Shown here: one piece after another, positions 1 through 7,136 of the stretch
How positions within the stretch are numbered: the first letter of the stretch is position 1
How the letters are laid out: every line of letters begins with the position of its first letter
NCBI GenBank assembly: GCA_937915545.1
Contig: CALGIJ010000019.1
Span: forward strand, 372,001 to 436,000
Length of the DNA stretch: 64,000 nucleotides
Origin: an uncultured Desulfobacterales bacterium
GTDB lineage: Bacteria > Desulfobacterota > Desulfobulbia > Desulfobulbales > Desulfocapsaceae
Direction of reading: 5' to 3'
Notes under the pieces: model-generated
What the model was told of the DNA's origin: nothing
What the model saw: the letters and a program-made list of their open reading frames with translations, nothing else
Databases searched by the model: none
Position numbers and translations under genes: made by a program

Positions 1-249
1 CACCGCCTCCTTGGGCGAGGCCTGGTCGTCGTAGACCACCAGCTCGAGCTTCTCGCCATTAATCCCGCCGGCCTCGTTGGCCTTGGCCACCGCCAGCTTG
101 GCACCTTCCAGGGCCGACTTGCCGTCGGCGGCGGCGAAGCCGGTGATGGGCACGTTGAGGCCGATCTTGATCTCGGCCAGGGCCGGGGTGGCGGCCAGGG
201 CGAAGATGGCCGCGCTGCACACGAGGGGACGAAGGACTGCTGTTTTCAT
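1..249 (-). CDS. Branched-chain amino-acid-type ABC transporter substrate-binding protein (N-terminal part)
   Basis: Only the first 83 codons lie in the window; the gene runs off the left edge. They encode a Sec signal peptide (MKTAVLRP, then an Ala/Leu-rich core ending near ATPALA), then a mature start EIKIGLNVPITGFAAADGK and later AGGINGEKLELVVYDDQ. This is the opening of LivK-type periplasmic binding proteins (type I fold). The ATG at 247-249 is preceded by AAGGAGATCCCC, a good ribosome site. It lies 90 bases downstream of ftcD on the same strand, so it may take up histidine, urocanate or glutamate, but the ligand cannot be read from this fragment. A TGTCAA at 316-321 (TTGACA on the minus strand) is an isolated -35-like sequence without a convincing -10. 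Confidence 0.85.
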   Translation of the reverse strand, partial: MKTAVLRPLVCSAAIFALAATPALAEIKIGLNVPITGFAAADGKSALEGAKLAVAKANEAGGINGEKLELVVYDDQASPKEAV

Positions 250-339
250 GGGGATCTCCTTGATAAAGTGAAATGAACCAACCAACAACATACCTCTCTT
301 ACGGGCGCTGCGACTTGTCAACGCCGCGGGGGTGTTCTC

Positions 340-1968
340 TCAGCCCTCCTTGCAACGCTGCGCCAGCACCTCGAGGACCTCGGCGCAGCTCTCCTGAGCA
401 CGGCGGGCGAGGAGGTCGGCCTCCTCGCGCACCGTGGCGGTGAAGGCCTCGTCGCTTATGCCGCGCAGATTGATGAGCACGTTCTGCCAGGCCCCCCAGA
501 TGCCGGTCTCCAGGGAGCGCGCCCCCACCTGGACATCGGAGGCCGAGGCCGGGTTGCCATGACGGGCGGCGGCGAGCAGGGCCGGCCAGGCGCGGTCGCC
601 GCAGCGCATGGTGGTCAGCGGCACGGCAACCGCCGTCTTCAGGCCCTCTTCCATGGCCTGGCGGCGCAGGCGCTTCTCCTCTTCGCTGCCCTTGGGGAGC
701 TTGAGGGCGGTCATATAGTCGTTGAAAGCGTTGGTGTCGCGGTCGATGAGCGGGATGAGCTCCTCCTGCACCTGGTTGAGCTGGGGGATGATGGCTTTCA
801 TCTCCGCGTCGACGCCCTCGAACTTGCGCACCCCGTAGGTGAGCTTGGCGACCATCGCCCCCAGGGCGACGCCGACCGCGGCGAGCATCGCCGATACCGA
901 GCCGCCGCCGGGCGCCGAGGTGCGCGCCCCCACCGCCTCGATGAACTGACGCACCGGCAGCGAGGCCAGCGGCTCGTCCGGTGGTTCGGCCACCAGGTAC
1001 TCGATGATGCGCTTTTCGGGGATGAAGGGGGCGATGGACGACAGGCCGAGGCGCTCCACGGCGAGGCGGATCTTCTGGCCTTCCTCGTAGACGAAGATGC
1101 CTTCCTGGGCGATATAGTAGTCGGCGGCGGCGAGCATCGCCTCCTTCGGCACCAGGCCGACGATCTCCGAGCCGGCGACGCCGACGCCAAGCCGCGCCGC
1201 TTCCTTTTTGACCTCCTCGTAGAGCACGTGCATGGGGGTGCGGCGGTAGTCGGTGAGGTTGACGGTGACCTGGGCCAGGCCATACTCGTCGACATACCAG
1301 CCCATGCCCTGCACCGCCGGCAGCCGCCCCGGCTGACCGTCGCCGCGGCCGGTCTCGCGCAGATCGAGGGCGATGCGGTGCGCCTGGTTGGGGGTGCCGA
1401 GGATATTGACGTTATAGGCGATGAGGAACATGCGCGCCCCGGTCACCGTGGCTCCCCAGGAGGGCACCAGGGTGGCCGGGCCGAAATCCGGCTGCCAGGC
1501 GGGGTCGGCGAGCTTTTTGGCCAGGCCCTCGTATTCGCCCTCGCGGATGTCGGCGAGCTTGGTGCGCTGCCCATGGCGCGCCGCCTCCTCGTAGAGATAC
1601 ACCGGCACCTTGAGCTCGTCGGCCAGGCGCCGCCCGAACTCCTCGGCGATGGTGACGCACTCGGCCATGGTCACTCCGGAGACCGGCACGAAGGGGCAGA
1701 CGTCGAGGGCGCCCATGCGCGGGTGCTCGCCGTGGTGGTGGCGCATGTCGATGTTGGCATAGGCGGCCCGGGCGGCGGCCAGCGCCCCTTCGACGATGGC
1801 CTGCGGGTCGCCGACGAAGGTATAGACGGTGCGGTGGGTGGAGCGACCGGGGTCGACGTCGAGCAGGGTGCAGCCGGCGGTGTCGCGGATGGCGGTGGCG
1901 ATGAGGTCGATGACGCGCTGATCCCGGCCTTCGGAAAAATTGGGGACGCATTCGACGAGTTTTTTCAT
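340..1968 (-). CDS. ftcD: Bifunctional glutamate formimidoyltransferase / formimidoyl-tetrahydrofolate cyclodeaminase
   Basis: This is the last step of histidine breakdown to glutamate. The N-terminal half (about residues 1-325, opening MKKLVECVPNFSEGRD and containing EHPRMGALDVCPFVPVSG) transfers the formimino group from N-formiminoglutamate to tetrahydrofolate. The C-terminal half (about 335-540, with SAPGGGSVSAMLAAVGVALG and the motif RDTNAFNDYM) releases ammonia to give 5,10-methenyl-THF. At 542 residues it has the full length of the animal-type fusion; many bacteria use separate proteins or the HutF/HutG route. It starts 12 bases after hutI and surely belongs to the same transcript. Function is assigned with high confidence from both complete domains. 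Confidence 0.95.
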   Translation of the reverse strand: MKKLVECVPNFSEGRDQRVIDLIATAIRDTAGCTLLDVDPGRSTHRTVYTFVGDPQAIVEGALAAARAAYANIDMRHHHGEHPRMGALDVCPFVPVSGVTMAECVTIAEEFGRRLADELKVPVYLYEEAARHGQRTKLADIREGEYEGLAKKLADPAWQPDFGPATLVPSWGATVTGARMFLIAYNVNILGTPNQAHRIALDLRETGRGDGQPGRLPAVQGMGWYVDEYGLAQVTVNLTDYRRTPMHVLYEEVKKEAARLGVGVAGSEIVGLVPKEAMLAAADYYIAQEGIFVYEEGQKIRLAVERLGLSSIAPFIPEKRIIEYLVAEPPDEPLASLPVRQFIEAVGARTSAPGGGSVSAMLAAVGVALGAMVAKLTYGVRKFEGVDAEMKAIIPQLNQVQEELIPLIDRDTNAFNDYMTALKLPKGSEEEKRLRRQAMEEGLKTAVAVPLTTMRCGDRAWPALLAAARHGNPASASDVQVGARSLETGIWGAWQNVLINLRGISDEAFTATVREEADLLARRAQESCAEVLEVLAQRCKEG

Positions 1969-1980
1969 GGGTGCGAACCT

Positions 1981-3231
1981 TTAGGGGCGGGCGACCAGCT
2001 CGCCCCGCTTGTAGACGGCGGCCACCGGGGCTACCCCGGCATGGAAGGCGATGATCGCCGGGGTCTTGCCGTCGAGGAGAAGAAAATCCGCCTGCCGGCC
2101 CGGGGCGAGGCTGCCGACCTTGTCGGCGATGCCCAGGGCATAGGCGCCGTTGAGGGTGGCGGCGGTGAGGGCTTCGGCCGGGGACAGCCCCATCTGCAGG
2201 ACGGCCAGGCCGATGACGAAGGGCATCGACTCGCTGTAGCTCGAGCCGGGGTTGCAGTCGCTGGCCAGGGCCAGGGCGACGCCGCGCTCGAGCATGTGCC
2301 GCGCCCGGGCATAGGGCTTGCGCAGGCTGTAGGCGGTGGCCGGCAGCAGGGTGGCCACCACCCCGGCGGCGGCGAGGCCGTCGATGCCGGGGTCGCCGGC
2401 GGCGAGCAGGTGGTCGGCGGAGAGTGCCGCCAGCTCTGCGGCCAGGCCTGCCCCGCCGAGGTCGTTGACCTCGTCGGCGTGTATCTTGACGGAAAAGCCG
2501 AGGCTTCTGGCGGCCTCGAGCAGCCTGCGCCCCTGGGCGATGGAGAACACCCCCTGCTCGCAGAAGATGTCGCACTGCCGGGCCAGGCCGAGCGCCGCCA
2601 CCTGGGGCAGCATGTCGTCGATGATCAGTTCGATATAAGCATCGGCGCGGCCCTGATACTCGGCGGGCACGGCGTGGGCGCCGAGAAAGGTGGCGACCAC
2701 GTCGAGCGGCGTGCTGCGCCCGACGCGCTCGATGACGCGCAGCATCTTCAGCTCGCTGTCGGTGTCGAGGCCATAGCCGCTCTTGATCTCCACCGTGGTG
2801 GTGCCATGGGCCAGGAGGCTGAGGGCGCGGTCGCGGGTCAGCCGGTAGAGCTCCTCCTCGGGGCAGGCGCGCACCGCCGCCACCGAGTTGAGGATGCCGC
2901 CGCCCTGGCGGAGGATGTCGAGGTAGGCGGCGCCGGTCAGGCGCAGGGCGAACTCCTCCTCGCGCGGCGAGACGAAGCAGAGATGGGTGTGCGGGTCGAC
3001 AAAGCCCGGCACCAGGCAGCGGCCGCCGGCGTCGATGACCTCGTCCACGGTACGCAGGTCGAGGCCGGCGCGGACCTCGTCACGGTCACCGATCCTCGAG
3101 ATCAGGCCGTTCTCGAGGAGCATCGCCCCCCGCTCTATATGGAGCAGCTCCCCCATGCGCGTGCCGGCCGCGGGGCGGCCGTGGTCGACGGGGGTAGAGA
3201 TGGCGGCGTTGTCAACCAGCTTGCGGATCAT
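1981..3231 (-). CDS. hutI: Imidazolonepropionase
   Basis: Hydrolyses 4-imidazolone-5-propionate to N-formimino-L-glutamate in the cytoplasm. The 416-residue protein is a complete amidohydrolase-fold enzyme. The metal-binding pair H81/H83 sits in PGFVDPHTHLCF, and VEIKSGYGLD, FLGAHAVP, KIHADEVNDLGG and ASDCNPGSS are all present, as in HutI of other bacteria. It lies 18 bases after hutU and 12 bases before ftcD, which indicates a tight operon. Transcription is expected from the HutC-controlled promoter upstream of hutU. No oddities were seen. Confidence 0.97.
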   Translation of the reverse strand: MIRKLVDNAAISTPVDHGRPAAGTRMGELLHIERGAMLLENGLISRIGDRDEVRAGLDLRTVDEVIDAGGRCLVPGFVDPHTHLCFVSPREEEFALRLTGAAYLDILRQGGGILNSVAAVRACPEEELYRLTRDRALSLLAHGTTTVEIKSGYGLDTDSELKMLRVIERVGRSTPLDVVATFLGAHAVPAEYQGRADAYIELIIDDMLPQVAALGLARQCDIFCEQGVFSIAQGRRLLEAARSLGFSVKIHADEVNDLGGAGLAAELAALSADHLLAAGDPGIDGLAAAGVVATLLPATAYSLRKPYARARHMLERGVALALASDCNPGSSYSESMPFVIGLAVLQMGLSPAEALTAATLNGAYALGIADKVGSLAPGRQADFLLLDGKTPAIIAFHAGVAPVAAVYKRGELVARP

Positions 3232-3249
3232 GTGCTTCTCCTTGGCGGT

Positions 3250-5283
3250 TCAGGCGGCGGGAAAGATGGCGGCCACCGCCGCGGCCACCGCGTCATCGTC
3301 GGCGAGGAAGGGCAGGGTGATATGGTCGCCGCGGCCGTTGTCGCGGTTGTACTCGGCGGCCACCTCGACGGCGTTGGCGTTGCGCGCCCAGTTGCGGCGG
3401 GCGACGCCGCCCATGACATCCCAGCTCATCGCCTTCCTGATGATCTCGTCGACCCGCTCGCTGCCGTCGAGCACCAGGCCGAAGCCGCCGTTGATGGCCT
3501 TGCCGATGCCGGTGCCGCCGCCGTTATGCAGGGCCACCAGCGACATGCCGCGCGCGGCGTTGCCGGCGAAGCAGTGGGTGGCCATGTCGGCGCAGACGTT
3601 GGAGCCGTCGCGGATGTTGGCGGTCTCGCGGAAGGGCGAGTCGGTGCCGCCGGTGTCGTGGTGGTCGCGGCCGAGCATGATCGGGCCGACCTCGCCGTTA
3701 CGCACCATCTCGTTGAACTTGAGGCCGATGGCGACGCGGCCGGGGGCGTCCTGGTAGAGGATGCGCGCCTGGCTGCCGACCACCAGCCGGTTCTTCTCGG
3801 CGTCGCGGATCCACAGGTAGTTGTCGCGATCTTCGCAGCGCCGCCCGGGGTCGATGCAGGACAGCGCCGCCTGGTCGGTGCGGCGCAGGTCCTCCTCCTT
3901 GCCGCTCAGGCACACCCAGCGGAAGGGGCCGTAGCCGTAGTCGAAGATCGGCCCCATGAGGTCCTCGAAATAGGAGGGGAAGACGAAGCCGTCCTTGGCA
4001 TCGACGCCGTTGCGCGCCGCCTCGGTGACCCCGGCGTCGAAGACCGCCTTGAGGAAGGCGTTGCCGTAGTCGAAGAAGAAGGTCCCCTGGGCGGTGATGC
4101 GCTTGATCGCCGCGAAGTGGCGGGCGAGGCTCTCGTTGACCAGGGTGGTGAAGCGCGGGCGATCCTCGGCGAGCAGCCGGGTGCGCTCGGCGAAGGTGAT
4201 GCCCTGCGGGCAGTAGCCGCCGTCGTAGACGACGTGGCACGAGGTCTGGTCGGAGAGCAGGTCGACCTTGACCTCGTGCGCGACGAGGTACTCGATGAGG
4301 TCGACGACATTGCCGTGGTAGGCGATGGACAGGGCCTGGCGATTGTTGCGCGCCTTCTCGGCCAGCCTGACCGCCTCGGCGAGGTCGTCGGTGACCGTGT
4401 CGACCCAGCCCTGCTCGTGGCGGGTGGCGATGCGCGAGCTGTCGACCTCGGCGACGATCGACACCAGCCCGGCGATCTTCGCCGCCTTGGGCTGGGCGCC
4501 GCTCATCCCGCCGAGGCCGGAGGAGACGAAGAGCTGGCCGCGCAAATCGGCGCAGGCCCCGGCGCCGAGGACCTTGCGCCCGGCGTTGAGCAGGGTGGTG
4601 TAAGTGCCGTGGACGATGCCCTGCGGGCCGATGTACATCCAGCCGCCGGCGGTCATCTGCCCGTAGGAGGAGGCGCCCATCTGGGCTGCGATCTCCCAGT
4701 CGGCGAGGTTATCGTAGAGGCCGACCATGAGGCCGTTGGTGATGATCACCCGCGGGCTCTGCGGCGAGGAGGCGAACAGTCCCAGGGGGTGACCGGACTG
4801 CATGACCAAGGTCTGCTCCTCGGTCATCTCGGCGAGGTATTTCTTGATCAGCCGGTACTGCATCCAGTTCTGGCAGACGCTGCCGGTCTCGCCGTAGGTG
4901 ACCAGCTCGTAAGGGTAGAGGGCGACCGCGAAGTCGAGGTTGTTGTCGATCATCACCTGCATCGCCCGCCCGGCCAGGCACTTGCCGGGGTAGCTGTCGA
5001 CGGGCAGCGCCTTGATTTCCCCGGCGGGGCGGAAGCGGTAGCCGTAGATGCGGCCGCGGGTGCGCAGCTCCTCGAGAAACTCGGGGATGAGGGTGGCGTG
5101 GTGCCGCTCCGGCACGTAGCGCAGGGCGTTGTGCAGGGCGACCTCGGTCTGCTGCCGCGAGAGGCGGAAGCCGCGATCGGGGGCGCGGCGGATGCCGGGA
5201 ACGAAGGGCTGGGGGGCGGGGAGTTCCTCGTCGAGGGAGATTCTCATCGCCCGGGCGATGTCGCGGTTGCTGAGCATGGGCAC
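3250..5283 (-). CDS. hutU: Urocanate hydratase, long form
   Basis: Converts urocanate to imidazolonepropionate using tightly bound NAD+. The NAD-binding region reads SSGLGGMSGAQPKAAKIAG, and other urocanase signatures are TAGGWMYIGPQGIVHGTY, QTSCHVVYDGGYCPQG and ALHNGGGTGIGKAINGG. At 677 residues it is about 120 longer than the usual 555-residue bacterial enzyme and matches the long class also found in animals. It is the first gene of the leftward hut operon (hutU-hutI-ftcD). The start ATG at 5281-5283 lies about 33 bases below the predicted transcription start and follows GGAGGTGTGCCC. hutH, which would supply urocanate, is not in the window. Confidence 0.97.
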   Translation of the reverse strand: MPMLSNRDIARAMRISLDEELPAPQPFVPGIRRAPDRGFRLSRQQTEVALHNALRYVPERHHATLIPEFLEELRTRGRIYGYRFRPAGEIKALPVDSYPGKCLAGRAMQVMIDNNLDFAVALYPYELVTYGETGSVCQNWMQYRLIKKYLAEMTEEQTLVMQSGHPLGLFASSPQSPRVIITNGLMVGLYDNLADWEIAAQMGASSYGQMTAGGWMYIGPQGIVHGTYTTLLNAGRKVLGAGACADLRGQLFVSSGLGGMSGAQPKAAKIAGLVSIVAEVDSSRIATRHEQGWVDTVTDDLAEAVRLAEKARNNRQALSIAYHGNVVDLIEYLVAHEVKVDLLSDQTSCHVVYDGGYCPQGITFAERTRLLAEDRPRFTTLVNESLARHFAAIKRITAQGTFFFDYGNAFLKAVFDAGVTEAARNGVDAKDGFVFPSYFEDLMGPIFDYGYGPFRWVCLSGKEEDLRRTDQAALSCIDPGRRCEDRDNYLWIRDAEKNRLVVGSQARILYQDAPGRVAIGLKFNEMVRNGEVGPIMLGRDHHDTGGTDSPFRETANIRDGSNVCADMATHCFAGNAARGMSLVALHNGGGTGIGKAINGGFGLVLDGSERVDEIIRKAMSWDVMGGVARRNWARNANAVEVAAEYNRDNGRGDHITLPFLADDDAVAAAVAAIFPAA

Positions 5284-5308
5284 ACCTCCGGCTGCAAGCG
5301 GGTTCTTC

Positions 5309-5320
5309 TTGTATATACAA
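5309..5320. promoter_or_regulatory. HutC operator (perfect palindrome)
   Basis: TTGTATATACAA is a perfect 12-base palindrome. It contains TGTA-N2-TACA, the half-site pattern known for HutC-subfamily GntR repressors. It covers the predicted start point of the hutU transcript and sits 272 bases from the hutC gene itself. Confidence 0.85.
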
Positions 5321-5322
5321 CG

Positions 5323-5351
5323 ACTATAGCAGAGCGATGCCGTGCTGCCAA
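5323..5351 (-). promoter_or_regulatory. Sigma-70-type promoter of the hutUI-ftcD operon
   Basis: Reading leftward, TTGGCA (5351-5346) is followed after 17 bases by TATAGT (5328-5323). This is a near-consensus vegetative promoter with its predicted start near 5316, about 33 bases before the hutU ATG. The HutC operator lies directly on the predicted start site, the expected layout for repression. Confidence 0.75.
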
Positions 5352-5389
5352 GGATTTTCAGAGTTTTGCGGGGTGATGGGTGTATGTGG

Positions 5390-5422
5390 TTGCTATCGTC
5401 GCGCTTTTAGTTGTATATATTA
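5390..5422 (+). promoter_or_regulatory. Probable hutC promoter with a degenerate HutC site
   Basis: TTGCTA (5390-5395) is followed after 18 bases by TATATA (5414-5419). The -10 overlaps TTGTATATATTA (5411-5422), which keeps one good half of the operator seen at 5309 while the other half is degraded. This suggests weak autoregulation of hutC. The leader from here to the hutC ATG is about 165 bases and contains a short hairpin (GCAGGC...GCCTGC near 5438) of unknown role. I see no other gene or riboswitch in 5284-5591. Confidence 0.5.
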
Positions 5423-5591
5423 GGAAAGGAGCGCCGTGCAGGCCCTGGCCTGCGCGGCGATACCTGCCGAAGCCTTGCGTGTCAGGCGGTTACCTCGGAA
5501 AAGATGGGCCGCCCCGGTGCCAGGGTCGTGCAAAAGGGATCGCTGATCGCCTGTGGCGAGCAGGTGGCGGAGAAGATCACAGGAAGAAGGC

Positions 5592-6335
5592 ATGGCCGAG
5601 AAACCGCACAGGGTCCCGCTCTACCGTCGGGTCCGCGAGGATATCATGGGGCGCATCGTCTCCGGGGAACTGCAGCCGGGGATGCGCATCGACTCCGAGA
5701 ACGAGCTGGTGCAGCGCCTCGGCGTGTCGCGCATGACCGTTAACCGCGCCCTGCGCGAGCTGACCAGCGAAGGGGTGCTGCGCCGTCTCCAGGGGGTGGG
5801 CACCTTCGTCGCCGGCCGCAAGCCGCAGTCGGCGCTGTTCGAGATCATCCCCATCAACGAGGAGATCGAGCAGCGCGGCGGACGCCACAGTTGCGAGGTG
5901 CTGCTGCTGCAGGAGGAGCGGGCCCGGCCGCGGCTCGCTGCCGACCTGGGCATCGAGGCCTACGGCGCCGTCTACCACACGCTGCTTCTCCACAAGGAGA
6001 ACGGCCGGCCGATTCAGCTCGCCGACCGCTACATCAACCCGCGCCTCGGCGGCGACTTCCTTGCCCAGGACTTTCGCCACATCACCCCCAGCGCCTATCT
6101 GCTCAGCCTCTTCCCGGTGACCGAGATCGAGCACGTCATCGAGGCGGTGGTGCCCGAGGCCTGGGTGCGCGAGCACCTCGCCATCAACGAGGTCGAGCCC
6201 TGCCTGGTGCTGCACCGCCGCACCTGGGTGGGCGAGGTCATCGCCACCAGCTCGACCTTCTACTACCCCGGCTCGCGCCACTCCATCGGCGGCCGCTTCA
6301 AGCCCGGGGCCTCCGGTTCCCTGGCCATCGCCTGA
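5592..6335 (+). CDS. hutC: Histidine utilization repressor, GntR family
   Basis: A 247-residue regulator. The N-terminal winged helix (about 1-72: LYRRVREDIMGRIVSGELQ, SENELVQRLGVSRMTVNRAL, GVGTFVAG) binds the TGTA-N2-TACA operators. The C-terminal UTRA domain (about 90-240) binds urocanate in known HutC proteins and relieves repression. The ATG at 5592 is chosen because AGGAAGAAGG ends two bases before it. An in-frame start 39 bases upstream has no ribosome site. It is divergent from hutU, next to matching operators at 5309 and 5411, so autoregulated control of the hut genes is well supported. Confidence 0.95.
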   Translation: MAEKPHRVPLYRRVREDIMGRIVSGELQPGMRIDSENELVQRLGVSRMTVNRALRELTSEGVLRRLQGVGTFVAGRKPQSALFEIIPINEEIEQRGGRHSCEVLLLQEERARPRLAADLGIEAYGAVYHTLLLHKENGRPIQLADRYINPRLGGDFLAQDFRHITPSAYLLSLFPVTEIEHVIEAVVPEAWVREHLAINEVEPCLVLHRRTWVGEVIATSSTFYYPGSRHSIGGRFKPGASGSLAIA

Positions 6336-6339
6336 GGCC

Positions 6340-7098
6340 ATGATGAGGCACATCGAGGCGCCGCTGCGCTCGGCCAGCTGCCGGCCGCGAAGCGAGGCCA
6401 TCGATACCCTGGTGCTGCACTATACCGAGCTCGACCTGCAGCAGTCGCTGGCCATCCTCTGCGACGGGCCGGTCAGCGTGCACTGGCTGCTCGATGTCGA
6501 CGGCACCGCCTACCGCCTGGTGGACGAAGAGCTGGTCGCCTACCATGCCGGGCTGTCGATGTGGCGCGGCAGAAAGGCGGTCAACGAGCGCTCGGTGGGC
6601 ATCGAGATCGTCAACCTCAACGGCAACCACCACCCCTACCCGGAACAGCAGATAGCGGCCCTGATCGCTTTGTGCGAGGATATCCTCGCCCGCCACAGAG
6701 GGATCGCCGCCGCCGGCGTCGTCGGCCACTCCGATATCGCCCCGAAGCGCAAGGTCGACCCCGGCATCCTCTTTCCCTGGCGCCGCCTGGCTGCGGCCGG
6801 TATCGGCCTGTGGCCGGAAGCCGAGAGGGTAAAGGCCGGTGACCGAGCTGCCGATGTCCTCCGGCTGCTGCAGCGCTGCGGCTACCCTCCGCCCCATGGT
6901 TATGGCTGGAAGGATAGCCTGCCGGCCCTCTTTGCCCTCGGGGAGCCGGTCCGTCCGGATCGGGACGAGGTGGTGTGGGTGGAAGAGGCCGATCTCATCG
7001 CCGCCTTTCAGCGCCGTTTCCGGCCACGACAGGTGGACGGCATCGCCGACGGCGAGACTCTGGCCCTGCTGCGCGGCCTCGCCCGGCTCTCAGCCTGA
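6340..7098 (+). CDS. N-acetylmuramoyl-L-alanine amidase (Amidase_2, AmiD/AmpD-like) with peptidoglycan-binding tail
   Basis: A 252-residue zinc amidase. The metal ligands H27 (TLVLHYTE), H130 and D140 (VVGHSDIAPKRKVDPG) are all present, and SVGIEIVN matches the family. Residues about 165-250 resemble a peptidoglycan-binding domain (DVLRLLQRCGYPPP, AFQRRFRPRQVDGIADGETLALL). There is no signal peptide or lipobox, so it resembles cytoplasmic AmpD by location but AmiD by domain layout; a muropeptide-recycling role is possible. It follows hutC by four bases and GAGG overlaps the hutC stop, so the two are probably cotranscribed although functionally unrelated. ATG codons at 6340 and 6343 are both possible starts. 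Confidence 0.88.
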   Translation: MMRHIEAPLRSASCRPRSEAIDTLVLHYTELDLQQSLAILCDGPVSVHWLLDVDGTAYRLVDEELVAYHAGLSMWRGRKAVNERSVGIEIVNLNGNHHPYPEQQIAALIALCEDILARHRGIAAAGVVGHSDIAPKRKVDPGILFPWRRLAAAGIGLWPEAERVKAGDRAADVLRLLQRCGYPPPHGYGWKDSLPALFALGEPVRPDRDEVVWVEEADLIAAFQRRFRPRQVDGIADGETLALLRGLARLSA

Positions 7099-7136
7099 GC
7101 GGCACTTTTTTCCTGGAATCTTGCCGGGAGCTGGAG

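Noticed and set aside
559..5376. A plus-strand open frame of about 1,600 codons across the hut genes
   Set aside because: It lies antisense to hutU, hutI and ftcD, which are unmistakable. Its translation is His/Gly/Val/Asp-rich without any domain. Very high G+C at third codon positions keeps the opposite strand free of stops.
5423..5591. A riboswitch in the hutC leader
   Set aside because: The leader is about 165 bases with some pairing, but no conserved core of the cobalamin, glycine or folate-type riboswitches could be matched.
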